From: an uncultured Chitinophagales bacterium | GTDB lineage: Bacteria; Bacteroidota; Bacteroidia; Chitinophagales; JAHDHT01 | NCBI GenBank assembly: GCA_938023075.1 | Contig: CALHDG010000090.1 | Coordinates: forward strand, 1-50,616 | Direction of reading: 5' to 3' | Length of the DNA stretch: 50,616 nt | Made by a program: the position numbers and the translations under genes | Notes under the pieces: generated by a model | Database searches by the model: none | Seen by the model: only the letters and a program-made list of their open reading frames with translations | What the model was told of the DNA's origin: nothing | Shown: piece after piece, positions 17,947 to 27,793 of the stretch | How the letters are laid out: every line of letters starts with the position of its first letter | How positions within the stretch are numbered: the first letter of the stretch is position 1

Positions 17947-17954
17947 TACTTTTG
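17947..17954 (+). promoter_or_regulatory. Candidate -7 box of the phosphopantetheinyl transferase gene
   Basis: TACTTTTG fits TAnnTTTG and lies 12 bp before ATG 17967. A TTA triplet is 20 bp upstream in the -33 position. The short leader would leave little room for a ribosome binding site. Confidence 0.4.
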
Positions 17955-17966
17955 CCTTTTTGATAT

Positions 17967-18602
17967 ATGCCGGTTATTCAAACATTTTATCCTTCTAAAA
18001 ACTCCATAATAAGTATTTGGGAAATAGAAGAAACACTTGTTCAATTAGAAAACAGGATTCAATTATCAGCAATAGATCAACAAAAGTATGATCGTTTTCT
18101 GGTTGAGAAAAGAAAAAAAGAATGGTTGATAACACGTATATTGGTCAATCAGCTATTAGGGAAACCCATTCAAATTCAATATGATGAAAACCGGAATCCT
18201 TATTTGGTTGATACCAACATGAATATTTCCATATCGCATTGTCGGCATTTTGTTTGTGTTTTTTTAGATCAGAAAAAGTACATCGGCATCGACATTGAAA
18301 TTCCGCACGAACGCATCTTAAAAATTGCCTCGAAATTTCTTTCGGATAAAGAATTATTTGACCTACCTACCGAAAACCCTATACCTAAATTAACCATAAA
18401 TTGGAGCATTAAAGAAGCAATGTATAAATATTACAACCAAAAAAAAGTGGATTTTAAAACAGAACTGCAGATTGATGCTTTTGAATTGAAAACAACCGGC
18501 ATAGTATGGGCGCTTATTGTAAAAGACAATTTTAAAAAGTTAATAGCGGTTAACTATCTCAACCAACCTAATTATTGTTTAGCCTTTGTTAGTGGAGATT
18601 AA
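17967..18602 (+). CDS. 4'-phosphopantetheinyl transferase superfamily protein (Sfp-type)
   Basis: A 211-residue protein with both Sfp-type signature motifs: G-I-D109-I-E111 (Mg/CoA binding) and WSIK149-E150-A. A preceding ISHC-like segment (NISISHCRHFVCVF) matches the conserved SxSH region. The enzyme transfers 4'-phosphopantetheine from CoA to carrier proteins. It is slightly shorter than Sfp, as often in Bacteroidota. No carrier protein or synthase is encoded nearby, so the target is unknown. It stands alone between pyrG and a repeat. Confidence 0.88.
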   Translation: MPVIQTFYPSKNSIISIWEIEETLVQLENRIQLSAIDQQKYDRFLVEKRKKEWLITRILVNQLLGKPIQIQYDENRNPYLVDTNMNISISHCRHFVCVFLDQKKYIGIDIEIPHERILKIASKFLSDKELFDLPTENPIPKLTINWSIKEAMYKYYNQKKVDFKTELQIDAFELKTTGIVWALIVKDNFKKLIAVNYLNQPNYCLAFVSGD

Positions 18603-18681
18603 GGAATGCGCAGAAAATAAATTTATTTTTTTCTCATTCATAAACAAAATAGTAGTTAACACTTTTGCCTTAATTTTTTTT

Positions 18682-18815
18682 GAAGCGAAACCAAATATCA
18701 TTATAATAACACCCGTCCCGCTTTCCGCTCAAATGCAATTGCTATGCTTCAAAATCTGCGCTGCAAAATTGCATAACCGCTGCAATCGGGGCTAGTTTAA
18801 AAACTTCGGTGCTTC
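18682..18815 (-). repeat. Structured intergenic element, copy C of 7
   Basis: Read on the minus strand, GAAGCACCGAAG leads to the core 18715-18794: TAGCCCCGATTGCAGCGG, stem ATGCAATT / AATTGCAT, TTGAGCGGAAAGCGGGAC. It ends with TTTCGCTTC-A-run after 24 nt. It fills most of the gap between two convergent genes (18603-18895). Degenerate versions of the outer end motif flank it (near 18640 and 18860). Confidence 0.85.
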
Positions 18816-18895
18816 GTACAAAAATAAAAAAACCGGCACTCGAAACCAGAAAAGCATCAAGCACTTTGATAAACTTGTTGATAATAGTTTAAAAA

Positions 18896-19213
18896 CTAAA
18901 GTTCTATTTGGTTTGTTCTAACAATCAAATAAACAGCAAAGCCCACAGCAACCCCCGCAACAAGACCAAGCAGTAAACACACCCAGCCATATTTTATTTT
19001 GGGCATTTCATAAATCACCCAAATCAATAAAACTACCCAACAACAAATAGCATCCATTGAATAGGCAGTTGCAAAAGGATTCACAAATCCGCCAGCAATG
19101 GCTCCTAAAATATCTTTACTATCAAATAATGCTGGAATTACGATAAAACAGAATAGCACTGCAAAAAATGCCGCTACAATGGCAAGACTAATTTTGAATA
19201 CGTTTTTCTTCAT
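18896..19213 (-). CDS. Small membrane protein, DUF2834-like
   Basis: A 105-residue protein with three hydrophobic segments (residues about 8-30, 53-68 and 76-98). The pattern FVNPFATAYSMDAICCWVVL, IYEMPKIKYGWV and an ending of the type VYLIVRTNQ resembles DUF2834, where an N-P...D motif sits between helix 1 and 2 and an 'LYLR' end follows helix 3. Such proteins are uncharacterised inner-membrane proteins. The gene is alone, divergent from the large T9SS protein gene. Confidence 0.6.
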   Translation of the reverse strand: MKKNVFKISLAIVAAFFAVLFCFIVIPALFDSKDILGAIAGGFVNPFATAYSMDAICCWVVLLIWVIYEMPKIKYGWVCLLLGLVAGVAVGFAVYLIVRTNQIEL

Positions 19214-19394
19214 CTTTTTAATAAAATTGCTGTTGTTATTATTATTTCAATGTAAAATTTTATTGCGCTATTATATCATTTGCAATCATTTGTGCAACCG
19301 ATATAAACAAAACAATCATCTTTATAATTTATGAAATATAAAAAGAAACTGTACTTTTATTGTGAATTTGATAACAATTTAAACTAAATCTTTT

Positions 19395-22300
19395 ATGAAA
19401 ATAGCTCGACTATGTTTAATGCTAGGTATTTTATTGAGTGCTAACTATATGTTTGGTCAATGTGTTGATGGTACTGCCGGCGGCAACCCCAACCTAATTG
19501 ACAATATGGATGGCACTTACCAAATTGCCTGCGATGGTGGTAATGTCAACATTTCCAGCACTACTTTTGATGCTGGTGCATTGCCCTCTTCTGCAATTCA
19601 ATGGACATCGGGGCAAACCGGTAACTTTAGCTTTATGCCTGATTGTAACAACTTAGGCTGTTTTGAATTTACCCCATGTGTGCCATCAGGAACAACTATT
19701 CCACAACAATGTGTACCGTTTAATTCATTAGGCGTTCCGCTTACTGGCAATGTGCCTGCTGGAGGAAGTGATAACATCACTTTTAACATTGCAGGCATCT
19801 GTTATGTGCCAGGTGCAACTTACAGCGGAGATTTGGGCATCAATTTAACCGGCTCAGGAGATGTAAGTCTTTCAGTAGTTCAGCCAGATGGAGTAGTTCA
19901 AGGTCCGCTCACTTTTGGGATAGATTTGATTAATTCTCTTTCACCTTTGCCTTTAAGTTTATTGGGCTTAAGTGTTGATCCGAATGGAACCTGGTCAATC
20001 ACTTTGGAAGATGCCGGTGCAGGAAGTTTTGCCTACACCATAGACCCGAATAGTGAAATTTGTATTGATGCCGTTACCACACAAGGTGTAATTTGTGGCG
20101 ACCCCATTGAAATTTGTGTAGTGGAAGGCTGTCCAACTTTTGTGAGTGCACAGGCAACAGAAACAGATATTTGCTCAGGTGGTAGCTTCAGTTTAAGTGC
20201 AAGCTTAAATCCAGATGGTGCACCAAATGTTACCTATAATTGGAGTGGCAATGGTATTAGCAATACCTCAAGTGCTTCACCCACCGTTACGGTTAGCAAT
20301 AATACATGTTCTCCAGTAACAGAAACCTACAGTGTAACGCTAACTTGTACGCATGATGGTTCAACTATTGTAAGCAATCAACAAGTTAATGTTACCGTTT
20401 ATCCTTCAATAAATGCCAGTCAAATTGTTATTGATAATACAACAAACACTACCGACCCCAACTGTAGTATAGCTATCTCTTATCCACCCTGTCCGGCGTT
20501 TACCATTTCGGGTAATACGGTTTTCACACCAGGGGATAATGGAACAATAGCATCATACAATATTTCAAGTGGCAATGCCCCTTGCGATGTTTCAGTAAGC
20601 AGCCCGGTAAACTGTATTGGTAATTGTGTGCCGGCAAGTGCAACTGTAGTAACTTCAACCTGTGATGCAAATGGTAATTTTACCATCAGTACTACCATAA
20701 ATAGTTTAGGCGGTTCCAACAGTATAGATGTTATTTTAAGTGATGGCTCAAGCCAGCCAGGTGTTACAGCAACTGGTGGAACCTACACTTTTGGTCCCTA
20801 TGCCAGTGGAACGAGTGTCAATATCAAATTAATTGATCCTAACGATCCGACCTGTAGTATTAATTTAGGAGAATATACTGAAAACTGTTTTACCTGCCCT
20901 AACTTAGTTAGTGTAAGCCCAATAGCGGCTAATGCTTGCGGCGGTGATATAGTCAATTTATTTGCGGCGGTCGATCAAATACAAGCGGTAGAAGGGATGG
21001 ATTACAGCATTCAATGGTTTGAAAATGGTGTTGCAATTGCCGGTGGAAACACAGCTAATTACATGCATACCGTGTTAGCAGCAGATAGATGTAATGTGAA
21101 TACGTATACCTATTCTGCAGAATTGACTTGTTTAAATAATGGTATAGCCTCAACCAATACCTCATTAAATGTTGGAAGCATCAATGTGTATCATATACCA
21201 GAAGAAGGATTTGATTTTCTGTTTGAAAACTGTTCAGTTACGCCAATTGATAATTGTGGCAATTTAATCATCAATACAGGTGTAGCTACCGACCCTGCGC
21301 CAGGTACTTTTACACTAGTAAATTATACAGTTGGCGTAGCGGGTGCACCTGCTGCTTGTCAGGTAAGTGGCGTAACAACCATTAATTGCCCCAATTGTGT
21401 TGACAGACCAGGTAATGGATCAGCAACAGCCACAACAGTTTGTTGGGGCGAATCTTTTGACATCTCCAACACCTCTGCTTTAGTATCTTCTTTAGGTTAC
21501 GAAGTGGGTTATGTGGTTACGCCTAATCCACCATCTGCCTATCCAAGTACAAGTGCCTTATTAGCAGCAAGTTTAAATGGAGTGAATGGAGCCTATGCTG
21601 CTCCAGGCAGTATAACGCCAGATACTTATACCAACAATGGTAGTTTGATAAATCCAACTGACCCTTGTGGAGAAGTATTGTATTTTACCCCGTTTTTATC
21701 ATTCGCCTGCCAAAGTTACACCGCAACTAACGAAAATGGTACAGTAGAAACGCCACCCGGTTCAGGTTTTATTGCCGGTGTTTATCAAACACCGGGAATT
21801 GGTGGAATCACTTTATCCGTGCCGCAAGTACCCTATTGTAGTGGATTAGTTTCTTATAATATCCAACTATGCGTAAATGATGAAACGGATGATGGCGCAG
21901 GTGCTTTTGGACTTTGCTTCGCCGGAGAAGATCCATTACAAATGAGTTCTTTATTTGGTTTGATAGGTGGTTTGCCCGGTGGTGGATTTTCTAATTTTCC
22001 AAACATCAATAATGTACACGATTCACAGTCGAACGTATGCTATAATCAAAACGGTTGGACTGCCAACCCCTCTGGTGAACAAATCAATTTAGTTACGGTT
22101 AATTTACAAGATTTTTGTGCCGGCGGTAACGATAGTGACTTTTTGAGTTATAGCTTCAATATAAATGTGAATTGCAACAGTTCTTTCCCTACTATATGTG
22201 CCGATTGCGATGTGTTAGGAGCACCGGTTGCCGTTCGCTTTTTACCTCCATTAAATACACCGGCAGCTGGCTTTGTGGAATTGTGCGAAGGTGATGTGTT

Positions 22301-23987
22301 AGATTTAACTAATGAAGTTCCCTTCAATATTAATCCGGCAGCTAATTATACGGTGACTTGGTTAGACGGCAGTGGAGCGGTTATTGCTAATCCGACAACC
22401 GTTGTACCACCCGTTGGTTTTACCCCTTATTGTTACGAAGTTAGTTATTGTGATGATGGAGCATGTATTGCAACTGCTTGTTTAGATGTACAGGTAGATT
22501 CTAAACCAGTGGTTAATGTACCAACACTTGGTCCTATTTGCCCGGGTGATGCTTTTGATTTAACTGCTGTTGAAAGCAGCATTGCCGCCAATGGAACTTT
22601 CAATTGGTCAATAGGTGGTATGTTGAATAGTGGAGGAGCCGCCATTGCTAATCCAACTAATGTAATACCAATTGGTTCTGAATTGTATTGTGCTGAGTTT
22701 TCGAGTAATGCTACCGGTTGTACCAATACAGTTTGTGCTTCTTTTATGTTTGAAGCCTTACCAGTTTTGTTTACACCTACCGCAACTATTTGCGAAGGTG
22801 ATGATTTAAACCTTAGTACTCTGCAAGCACAAATCACTTCAGCAACGGGTACTTTTGCATGGTATAATGGCGACCCTGCAATTGGAGGTACGCCTGTTGG
22901 AAACATTGTGAATCCGGTTAGTGGCGATATGTATTGTGCTGTATTTACGGCAGGCGGCACAGGCTGTGAAGCTGGTGTTTGTATAACGCCAACAATTAAC
23001 CCTTCCCCAATTACAACGGATTATGCACCACCGGCTGTATGTGATAGTGATGCACCTTATAATTTAACCCAATATCAAGGCTTGTTGGGTTCTGGTAATT
23101 TCACCTGGTATAGCGGCAATCCGGCTACAGGTGGAACTGCCATTAATGCCAACGCTGTTAATCAAGCCATTGGCACTACTACCTATTGGTATGAGTTAAC
23201 CAATCCAACTACGGGTTGTTCTACAATCTCAACTATGGAGTTAGAAGCAGAACAATGCTGTGCAACGGTTGATTTACGTATTTTCTTTGATGGATTTCCA
23301 GGGCAAACCAGTTGGAATATTACGGATGCTAACGGCAATGAAGTAGCATCTTCAGGCGGTACTTATAGTGGACAGCAAGGCAATACTACTTTAAATATTA
23401 ATCCGGTAGTTTGTTTGGCAGATGGATGTTATGATCTGAATTTTTATGATTCACTAAACAATGGCATGTGTCCGTTCCAAAGTAGTGCGGTTGGGGTTAG
23501 TACTTTTATTACACCGGGTACTTTAATCAGTCCGGGAAGTATTGTAGGCACGTTGAGTTTAGTAGCTACACCAGGCTTATGTGGAAATTATACTTTGTTT
23601 GATGCCGTTGGAACACCTTTAGCTTCTGGTGGGGGCTCTTTCGGTGCATCTAACTCGAGTAATTTTTGTTTAAACGGCGGTTTAGCCGTACCGCGTTTAC
23701 AATCCGTGCCTTCTCCAATCGACAAAAATATAGATGACCCTACCGCAGCATTTGACGTGATTCCTTCTATTGCGGATGATCGCATTATTGTTTTCTATAA
23801 TTCGGATGCTGCTGTAGACATTAGAGTAATGGATTTAAATGGCAAATTGTTGAAACAAATTTCGCGAACAGAAGAAGCCCTCTTTCAACAAGTTTCTATT
23901 GATGTAAGCGAGTTTAGCAAAGGCTTATATTTGGTACAATTACTACAAGAAGGAACCATAGCAACTAAGAAGTTTGTGAAACGATAA
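19395..23987 (+). CDS. Large exported adhesin-like protein with Ig/PKD-like repeats and T9SS sorting domain
   Basis: A 1530-residue protein with signal peptide MKIARLCLMLGILLSANYMF-GQ. It is low in Lys/Arg and rich in Thr, Ser, Asn, Gly and Cys. Residues about 115-230 resemble a proprotein-convertase P-like jelly roll (ICYVPGATYSGDLGINLTGS). From about 1000 to 1290 a repeat recurs three to four times: a C-x-G-D/S opening (PICPGDAFDLT, TICEGDDLNLS, VCDSDAPYNLT) followed by GTFxW or GNFTW-Y. The final 85 residues are a T9SS type A domain ending TKKFVKR. It is probably a cell-surface or gliding-related protein. A terminator follows. Confidence 0.85.
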   Translation: MKIARLCLMLGILLSANYMFGQCVDGTAGGNPNLIDNMDGTYQIACDGGNVNISSTTFDAGALPSSAIQWTSGQTGNFSFMPDCNNLGCFEFTPCVPSGTTIPQQCVPFNSLGVPLTGNVPAGGSDNITFNIAGICYVPGATYSGDLGINLTGSGDVSLSVVQPDGVVQGPLTFGIDLINSLSPLPLSLLGLSVDPNGTWSITLEDAGAGSFAYTIDPNSEICIDAVTTQGVICGDPIEICVVEGCPTFVSAQATETDICSGGSFSLSASLNPDGAPNVTYNWSGNGISNTSSASPTVTVSNNTCSPVTETYSVTLTCTHDGSTIVSNQQVNVTVYPSINASQIVIDNTTNTTDPNCSIAISYPPCPAFTISGNTVFTPGDNGTIASYNISSGNAPCDVSVSSPVNCIGNCVPASATVVTSTCDANGNFTISTTINSLGGSNSIDVILSDGSSQPGVTATGGTYTFGPYASGTSVNIKLIDPNDPTCSINLGEYTENCFTCPNLVSVSPIAANACGGDIVNLFAAVDQIQAVEGMDYSIQWFENGVAIAGGNTANYMHTVLAADRCNVNTYTYSAELTCLNNGIASTNTSLNVGSINVYHIPEEGFDFLFENCSVTPIDNCGNLIINTGVATDPAPGTFTLVNYTVGVAGAPAACQVSGVTTINCPNCVDRPGNGSATATTVCWGESFDISNTSALVSSLGYEVGYVVTPNPPSAYPSTSALLAASLNGVNGAYAAPGSITPDTYTNNGSLINPTDPCGEVLYFTPFLSFACQSYTATNENGTVETPPGSGFIAGVYQTPGIGGITLSVPQVPYCSGLVSYNIQLCVNDETDDGAGAFGLCFAGEDPLQMSSLFGLIGGLPGGGFSNFPNINNVHDSQSNVCYNQNGWTANPSGEQINLVTVNLQDFCAGGNDSDFLSYSFNINVNCNSSFPTICADCDVLGAPVAVRFLPPLNTPAAGFVELCEGDVLDLTNEVPFNINPAANYTVTWLDGSGAVIANPTTVVPPVGFTPYCYEVSYCDDGACIATACLDVQVDSKPVVNVPTLGPICPGDAFDLTAVESSIAANGTFNWSIGGMLNSGGAAIANPTNVIPIGSELYCAEFSSNATGCTNTVCASFMFEALPVLFTPTATICEGDDLNLSTLQAQITSATGTFAWYNGDPAIGGTPVGNIVNPVSGDMYCAVFTAGGTGCEAGVCITPTINPSPITTDYAPPAVCDSDAPYNLTQYQGLLGSGNFTWYSGNPATGGTAINANAVNQAIGTTTYWYELTNPTTGCSTISTMELEAEQCCATVDLRIFFDGFPGQTSWNITDANGNEVASSGGTYSGQQGNTTLNINPVVCLADGCYDLNFYDSLNNGMCPFQSSAVGVSTFITPGTLISPGSIVGTLSLVATPGLCGNYTLFDAVGTPLASGGGSFGASNSSNFCLNGGLAVPRLQSVPSPIDKNIDDPTAAFDVIPSIADDRIIVFYNSDAAVDIRVMDLNGKLLKQISRTEEALFQQVSIDVSEFSKGLYLVQLLQEGTIATKKFVKR

Positions 23988-24013
23988 TCGGTTTTTCATA
24001 TGATATAATTTTT

Positions 24014-24044
24014 AAAAGCCTGGTTTTTTAGCCGGGCTTTTTTT
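24014..24044 (+). terminator. Rho-independent terminator after the large T9SS protein
   Basis: AAAGCCTGG pairs with CCGGGCTTT around a T-rich loop and is followed by seven T. It marks the left border of the restriction-modification island. Confidence 0.85.
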
Positions 24045-24141
24045 ATGAGTTTGACAACAAGAATTCCTTGTAATATATAGCAATTGTAATTTATCTAATA
24101 GAAAATTTCAAAAGGCGAAAAAATAGCATTATTCTTACCTT

Positions 24142-25014
24142 ATGAATACCAAGCATACTGTAATATTCGCAAATTGTATGAGTATGGCTGAATTACCAGA
24201 CTCGAGTATTCATTTCATTGTTACTTCTCCGCCTTATTTTAATGCACCATTCGATTACGAAGGACTTTTTAAAAACTATAATCAGTATCTAGGTGTTCTA
24301 AAACTAATGGCAAATGAAGCATATCGTGTTTTACAAGATGGTAGAATTTTTGCATTAAACATAGATGATATGCTTGTGAAAGGCGAAAAATATCCAATTA
24401 CAGCAGATGCCATCAAAATATTTCAGCATGTGGGTTTTAGATATAGAGATAAGATAGTATGGAAAAAACCAAATGGCTATTTGAGAATAAGTAAACGTAG
24501 TGGAGTTCTATTGCAAAATCCATATCCAATGTATTTTTATCCTGACAACTTATTGGAAAGTATTGTTATTTTTCAAAAAGGAAAATTTAACTATCGTTCA
24601 ATTAGTAATGAAATCAGACAACAATCAATTGTTGATAAAAAGGAATTTCAAGAAAATGGATGGTATAAAACATTATGGGAAATGACTAATGTTTTGCCAG
24701 GTTCTAATCTTGAAAAAGGTGTAGCTGCATTTCCAGACGAACTTGCTTACCGATTGATCAAACTGTTTTCATATTCGGGCGAAACTATATTAGATCCTTT
24801 TCTTGGGAGTGGAACTTCAATGAAGGTAGCCAAGAAGTTAAATAGAAATTCTATAGGAATAGAAATAATAAGAGATTTGGAAAGTGTGATTAGAAAAAAA
24901 TGTGGATTTGAAAATAAGACTGACAATGATGATCTTAAAGTTATTGAAAGAAAAACTGGACAATACAGATTTGTAACGTTGAATTATATTGAAAAAAATA
25001 AACATGAAAATTAA
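24142..25014 (+). CDS. Site-specific DNA methyltransferase, TSPPY class (beta-type order)
   Basis: A 290-residue methyltransferase. The catalytic motif IV T28-S-P-P-Y32 comes first and the AdoMet-binding motif I DPFLGSGT (residues 218-225) comes last, the order of the beta class (DpnA, PvuII-like). TSPPY is most often found in N4-cytosine enzymes but also in some N6-adenine ones, so the modified base is open. Complete-looking length. The stop overlaps the next gene by 11 bp (ATG 25004), so the two are probably translated together. First gene of an AT-rich island. Confidence 0.85.
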   Translation: MNTKHTVIFANCMSMAELPDSSIHFIVTSPPYFNAPFDYEGLFKNYNQYLGVLKLMANEAYRVLQDGRIFALNIDDMLVKGEKYPITADAIKIFQHVGFRYRDKIVWKKPNGYLRISKRSGVLLQNPYPMYFYPDNLLESIVIFQKGKFNYRSISNEIRQQSIVDKKEFQENGWYKTLWEMTNVLPGSNLEKGVAAFPDELAYRLIKLFSYSGETILDPFLGSGTSMKVAKKLNRNSIGIEIIRDLESVIRKKCGFENKTDNDDLKVIERKTGQYRFVTLNYIEKNKHEN

Positions 25015-26104
25015 AGCCCAAATAACTGGAATAGAGTATGAGTTCAAGTTAGTGCGTAATTTAAAGGAATTTGAATTTAAGCATTTTAATGTGAATGAAT
25101 TGCCATCCTCTTGTTTGGTGAATGATGGGAAATTCTCATTCAGACTTTCGAAATGGGTTTCACCAAAACGGACAAGGTCATATCCCTATGAAAGAGTGTA
25201 TAATACACTAGGGAATTTAAAGAAAATTACCGTAATACCTATCATTAAAGATGAAGGCAAGAAAGGAGATCGCGACTTCATTCAATGGGATACCGTTTCA
25301 TTAATGAGCCTATTAGATGTTTTTGTGGTATTTGCTTATTATCACAACGCTGAAAAACATCCTAGCAGAGCAAACAAAATTACCCGACAACAATTAGACA
25401 ATGATTTAGTTATTAGAAAAATAAAAGAAATAAAATCATACCATAGCTCTGCTTTGCATTGGAATTTAAAAGAAATTAAAAACTCATTTCCAAAATTAAT
25501 ACAAAAAGCGAAATTATCTTTTCGAAAGTTAAATGTTTCATTAGGAGTTGAATTTCATTCAGAGCGCGGCATCGATAAATTTTCAACACAGTTTAGTAAA
25601 GGGGTTGAACAATTTATGAATACATCTCGAAAGAAAGCTAAAGAAGCTCAGGCACGCGAAATGAAAACTATTCAACCAAAAGAAGCCTTATCAACTTTAA
25701 CAAAAGCTACCATTACCATTGAAAATTATTTAGGTGGAGAATACTATTTCACAACAGATGAAATTAAAATAAAAAAGGATAAATTATTTTTGATAGAAGC
25801 AAAGCATTCAAGAACAGCATTGCTACCAAGCATAGGTGATATAAAAGATGGTTTGTTAAAAATGATTTTGTATTCCAATCTTAAAGAGGTGTATATTGAT
25901 CATTTAAAATTTGAACCTATCCCTGTTGTCAAATTAACCTCTACTAAAATAGTAGGAAACATAAAATCTTCTCAAACACGTAAAGAAATTAATGAATTTA
26001 TAGATAAACAAGACTTCTCTAAAAGACAACTTGAAACAATCAACAATTTGATACTTGAATCTAAAGCAAACCAATTTCTCGTATACATTGAAAATGCTGT
26101 ATAA
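25004..26104 (+). CDS. Putative restriction endonuclease, PD-(D/E)XK-like (unrecognised family)
   Basis: 366 residues from ATG 25004; an upstream TTG (24989) is less likely. No known family is recognised. A possible PD-(D/E)XK core lies at D252/E253, then E265-A-K267 (context KLFLIEAKHS), after a strand-rich GGEYYFTTDE stretch. A helical segment of about 100 residues precedes it. The position between two methyltransferase genes, with an 11-bp overlap upstream and a 1-bp overlap (TAATG-type junction) downstream, is what suggests a nuclease. It could alternatively be a specificity or regulatory subunit. Confidence 0.6.
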   Translation: MKIKAQITGIEYEFKLVRNLKEFEFKHFNVNELPSSCLVNDGKFSFRLSKWVSPKRTRSYPYERVYNTLGNLKKITVIPIIKDEGKKGDRDFIQWDTVSLMSLLDVFVVFAYYHNAEKHPSRANKITRQQLDNDLVIRKIKEIKSYHSSALHWNLKEIKNSFPKLIQKAKLSFRKLNVSLGVEFHSERGIDKFSTQFSKGVEQFMNTSRKKAKEAQAREMKTIQPKEALSTLTKATITIENYLGGEYYFTTDEIKIKKDKLFLIEAKHSRTALLPSIGDIKDGLLKMILYSNLKEVYIDHLKFEPIPVVKLTSTKIVGNIKSSQTRKEINEFIDKQDFSKRQLETINNLILESKANQFLVYIENAV

Positions 26105-26952
26105 TGATTAAAAGTCCTTTACGATATCCTGGTGGCAAAAGTAGAGCCATAAAATATATTGCTCCAATCATTCCTGATTTCTCGGAGTACAGAGAACCTT
26201 TTGTGGGAGGTGGATCAGTTTTCGTTTACTTAAAACAAAAACATCCTAACAGAACATATTGGATTAACGATTTGCATAAAAATCTATATCACTTTTGGAG
26301 CCAAACACAACACAATTTAGACCCTTTAATTAAGCAAATATACTTGTGGAAAAACGAATTTGAGAACGGTAAAAACTTACATAAATTTTTAAAAACAAAT
26401 ATCGAAAAATTTAATGACTTAAAGAAAGCCGCAGCCTTTTTCATATTCAATCGGATTACTTTTTCAGGAACAAGCGAAAGTGGGGGATTTTCAAATGCCG
26501 CTTATGAAAGACGTTTTACCCTTTCTAGTATTGAGCGTGTGAAACGATTGTCAACTATTTTGACTGATATCTGTATTACAAATCATGATTATCAATTAAT
26601 TGTAGAAAAAGAAGGTGAACAAGTCTTTCTTTTTTTAGACCCACCTTATCATTCGGCAACAAAATCTGCCTTATATGGAAAAAATGGAAACTTACATAAG
26701 TCATTTAATCACGAAAGATTTGCAAATGTTTTGAAAAAAACAGAACATAAATGGCTAATTACTTATGATGATAGTCCTTACATTCGCGAACTTTTTTCCT
26801 TTGCCCACATTACAGAGTGGAATTTAACTTATGGCATGAGAAATGTAAATAAAAATGGCAATCAAATAGGAAAAGAATTATTTATTAGTAACTATAATTT
26901 ACCAATTAAACACAAAACCATACAAAAAAGTTTGTTCGATAAAATTGATTAG
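26104..26952 (+). CDS. Dam/D12-class N6-adenine DNA methyltransferase
   Basis: A 282-residue alpha-class (D12) adenine methyltransferase. The N-terminal AdoMet site SPLRYPGGKSR (4-14) is followed by FVGGGSV (33-39), the target-recognition region and the catalytic D179-P-P-Y182. The C-terminal YDDSPYIREL and GKELFISNYNL blocks fit the Dam/DpnM family, in a branch also used by enzymes for asymmetric sites. It starts on the last base of the preceding gene's stop, so it is part of the same operon. Two methyltransferases of different class recall DpnII-type or asymmetric-site systems. Confidence 0.88.
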   Translation: MIKSPLRYPGGKSRAIKYIAPIIPDFSEYREPFVGGGSVFVYLKQKHPNRTYWINDLHKNLYHFWSQTQHNLDPLIKQIYLWKNEFENGKNLHKFLKTNIEKFNDLKKAAAFFIFNRITFSGTSESGGFSNAAYERRFTLSSIERVKRLSTILTDICITNHDYQLIVEKEGEQVFLFLDPPYHSATKSALYGKNGNLHKSFNHERFANVLKKTEHKWLITYDDSPYIRELFSFAHITEWNLTYGMRNVNKNGNQIGKELFISNYNLPIKHKTIQKSLFDKID

Positions 26953-26953
26953 T

Positions 26954-27793
26954 CTAATTTAGTGATGGCAAATTTAATTGAAAAACAGTAAAATATCCAT
27001 TTAATATGTGCTTCATTTTAAACACATTAAACTGCTCAGATGATTGATAATTTAGAACAGCTCTAAATTTTTTATAGTTCAATTCTTCATCTTCTTTGGC
27101 TTCTAAAGGAATAATTAAATTAATAGTGTCATCTTTTATTTGTGGATATTTGTTTGCATCCAATATATTACCTTCGGCTATTACTTCTGAAACAATTTGA
27201 AACTGAAGTTTTACAGATGCATTATTTACTAATTGAATGCATTTATCATCTCTATTGTAGAAAGTATCGTAAAGCAACTTTTTAACATTGTTGTCAAGGT
27301 CAATTACGTCTTTATTAATAGTCTCATTTAAAACTTGTTCAATAAAATTATCAAATAAATTTTGTGATTCTATTGTTTCAAAAAAGCTACCGTGAATTAG
27401 TACTATTTTTAAGCTTTCTTTATTTCTACCTCTTATCAAATAAAAAACATCACGCTCTAACAACTCATTAATATTGTCACCTGCACTTTCCATCTGTTTT
27501 TTTATCAGGCTGTTTTCACTTTTGATAATTTGATCTATTCTCTTTTTGCCAGATGGAATGGTAGAATTGAAAGATGCTACTGTATAAGTCTTGCTATCCT
27601 TAAGCTCAATTAACTCACCACCAGTGAACAACCTGTTATTGGTATTGAGTTTAATAGCCAAATCTGGAAATTGCCTTTTATTTTGACAAGATAACAAGTC
27701 CTTATCAAAAGGAAAATCTTCAAGTTTATGAATAATGGAAAAATAGGTAGCCTTTGCAACCAAGTCTTTGAAGAAGTGATATACTGAGTACAT
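26954..27793 (-). CDS. Putative type II restriction endonuclease, PD-(D/E)XK-like, convergent to the MTase operon
   Basis: A 279-residue protein of unrecognised family. P43-D44 (RQFPDLAIK) followed by E60 and E63-L-K65 (TGGELIELKDSK) forms a convincing PD-(D/E)XK nuclease core with normal spacing, and the next segment VASFNSTIPSGKK is rich in small polar residues as in DNA-contacting loops. The gene ends 1 bp from the stop of the adenine methyltransferase on the other strand. This convergent packing is typical of restriction genes. It has no clear terminator or repeat between it and the methyltransferase. Confidence 0.7.
   Translation of the reverse strand: MYSVYHFFKDLVAKATYFSIIHKLEDFPFDKDLLSCQNKRQFPDLAIKLNTNNRLFTGGELIELKDSKTYTVASFNSTIPSGKKRIDQIIKSENSLIKKQMESAGDNINELLERDVFYLIRGRNKESLKIVLIHGSFFETIESQNLFDNFIEQVLNETINKDVIDLDNNVKKLLYDTFYNRDDKCIQLVNNASVKLQFQIVSEVIAEGNILDANKYPQIKDDTINLIIPLEAKEDEELNYKKFRAVLNYQSSEQFNVFKMKHILNGYFTVFQLNLPSLN

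Noticed and set aside
22445-22960. 171-codon open frame antisense to the large T9SS protein gene.
   Set aside because: It lies wholly within a strongly supported coding region; composition reflects the complement of Thr/Asn/Gly-rich codons.
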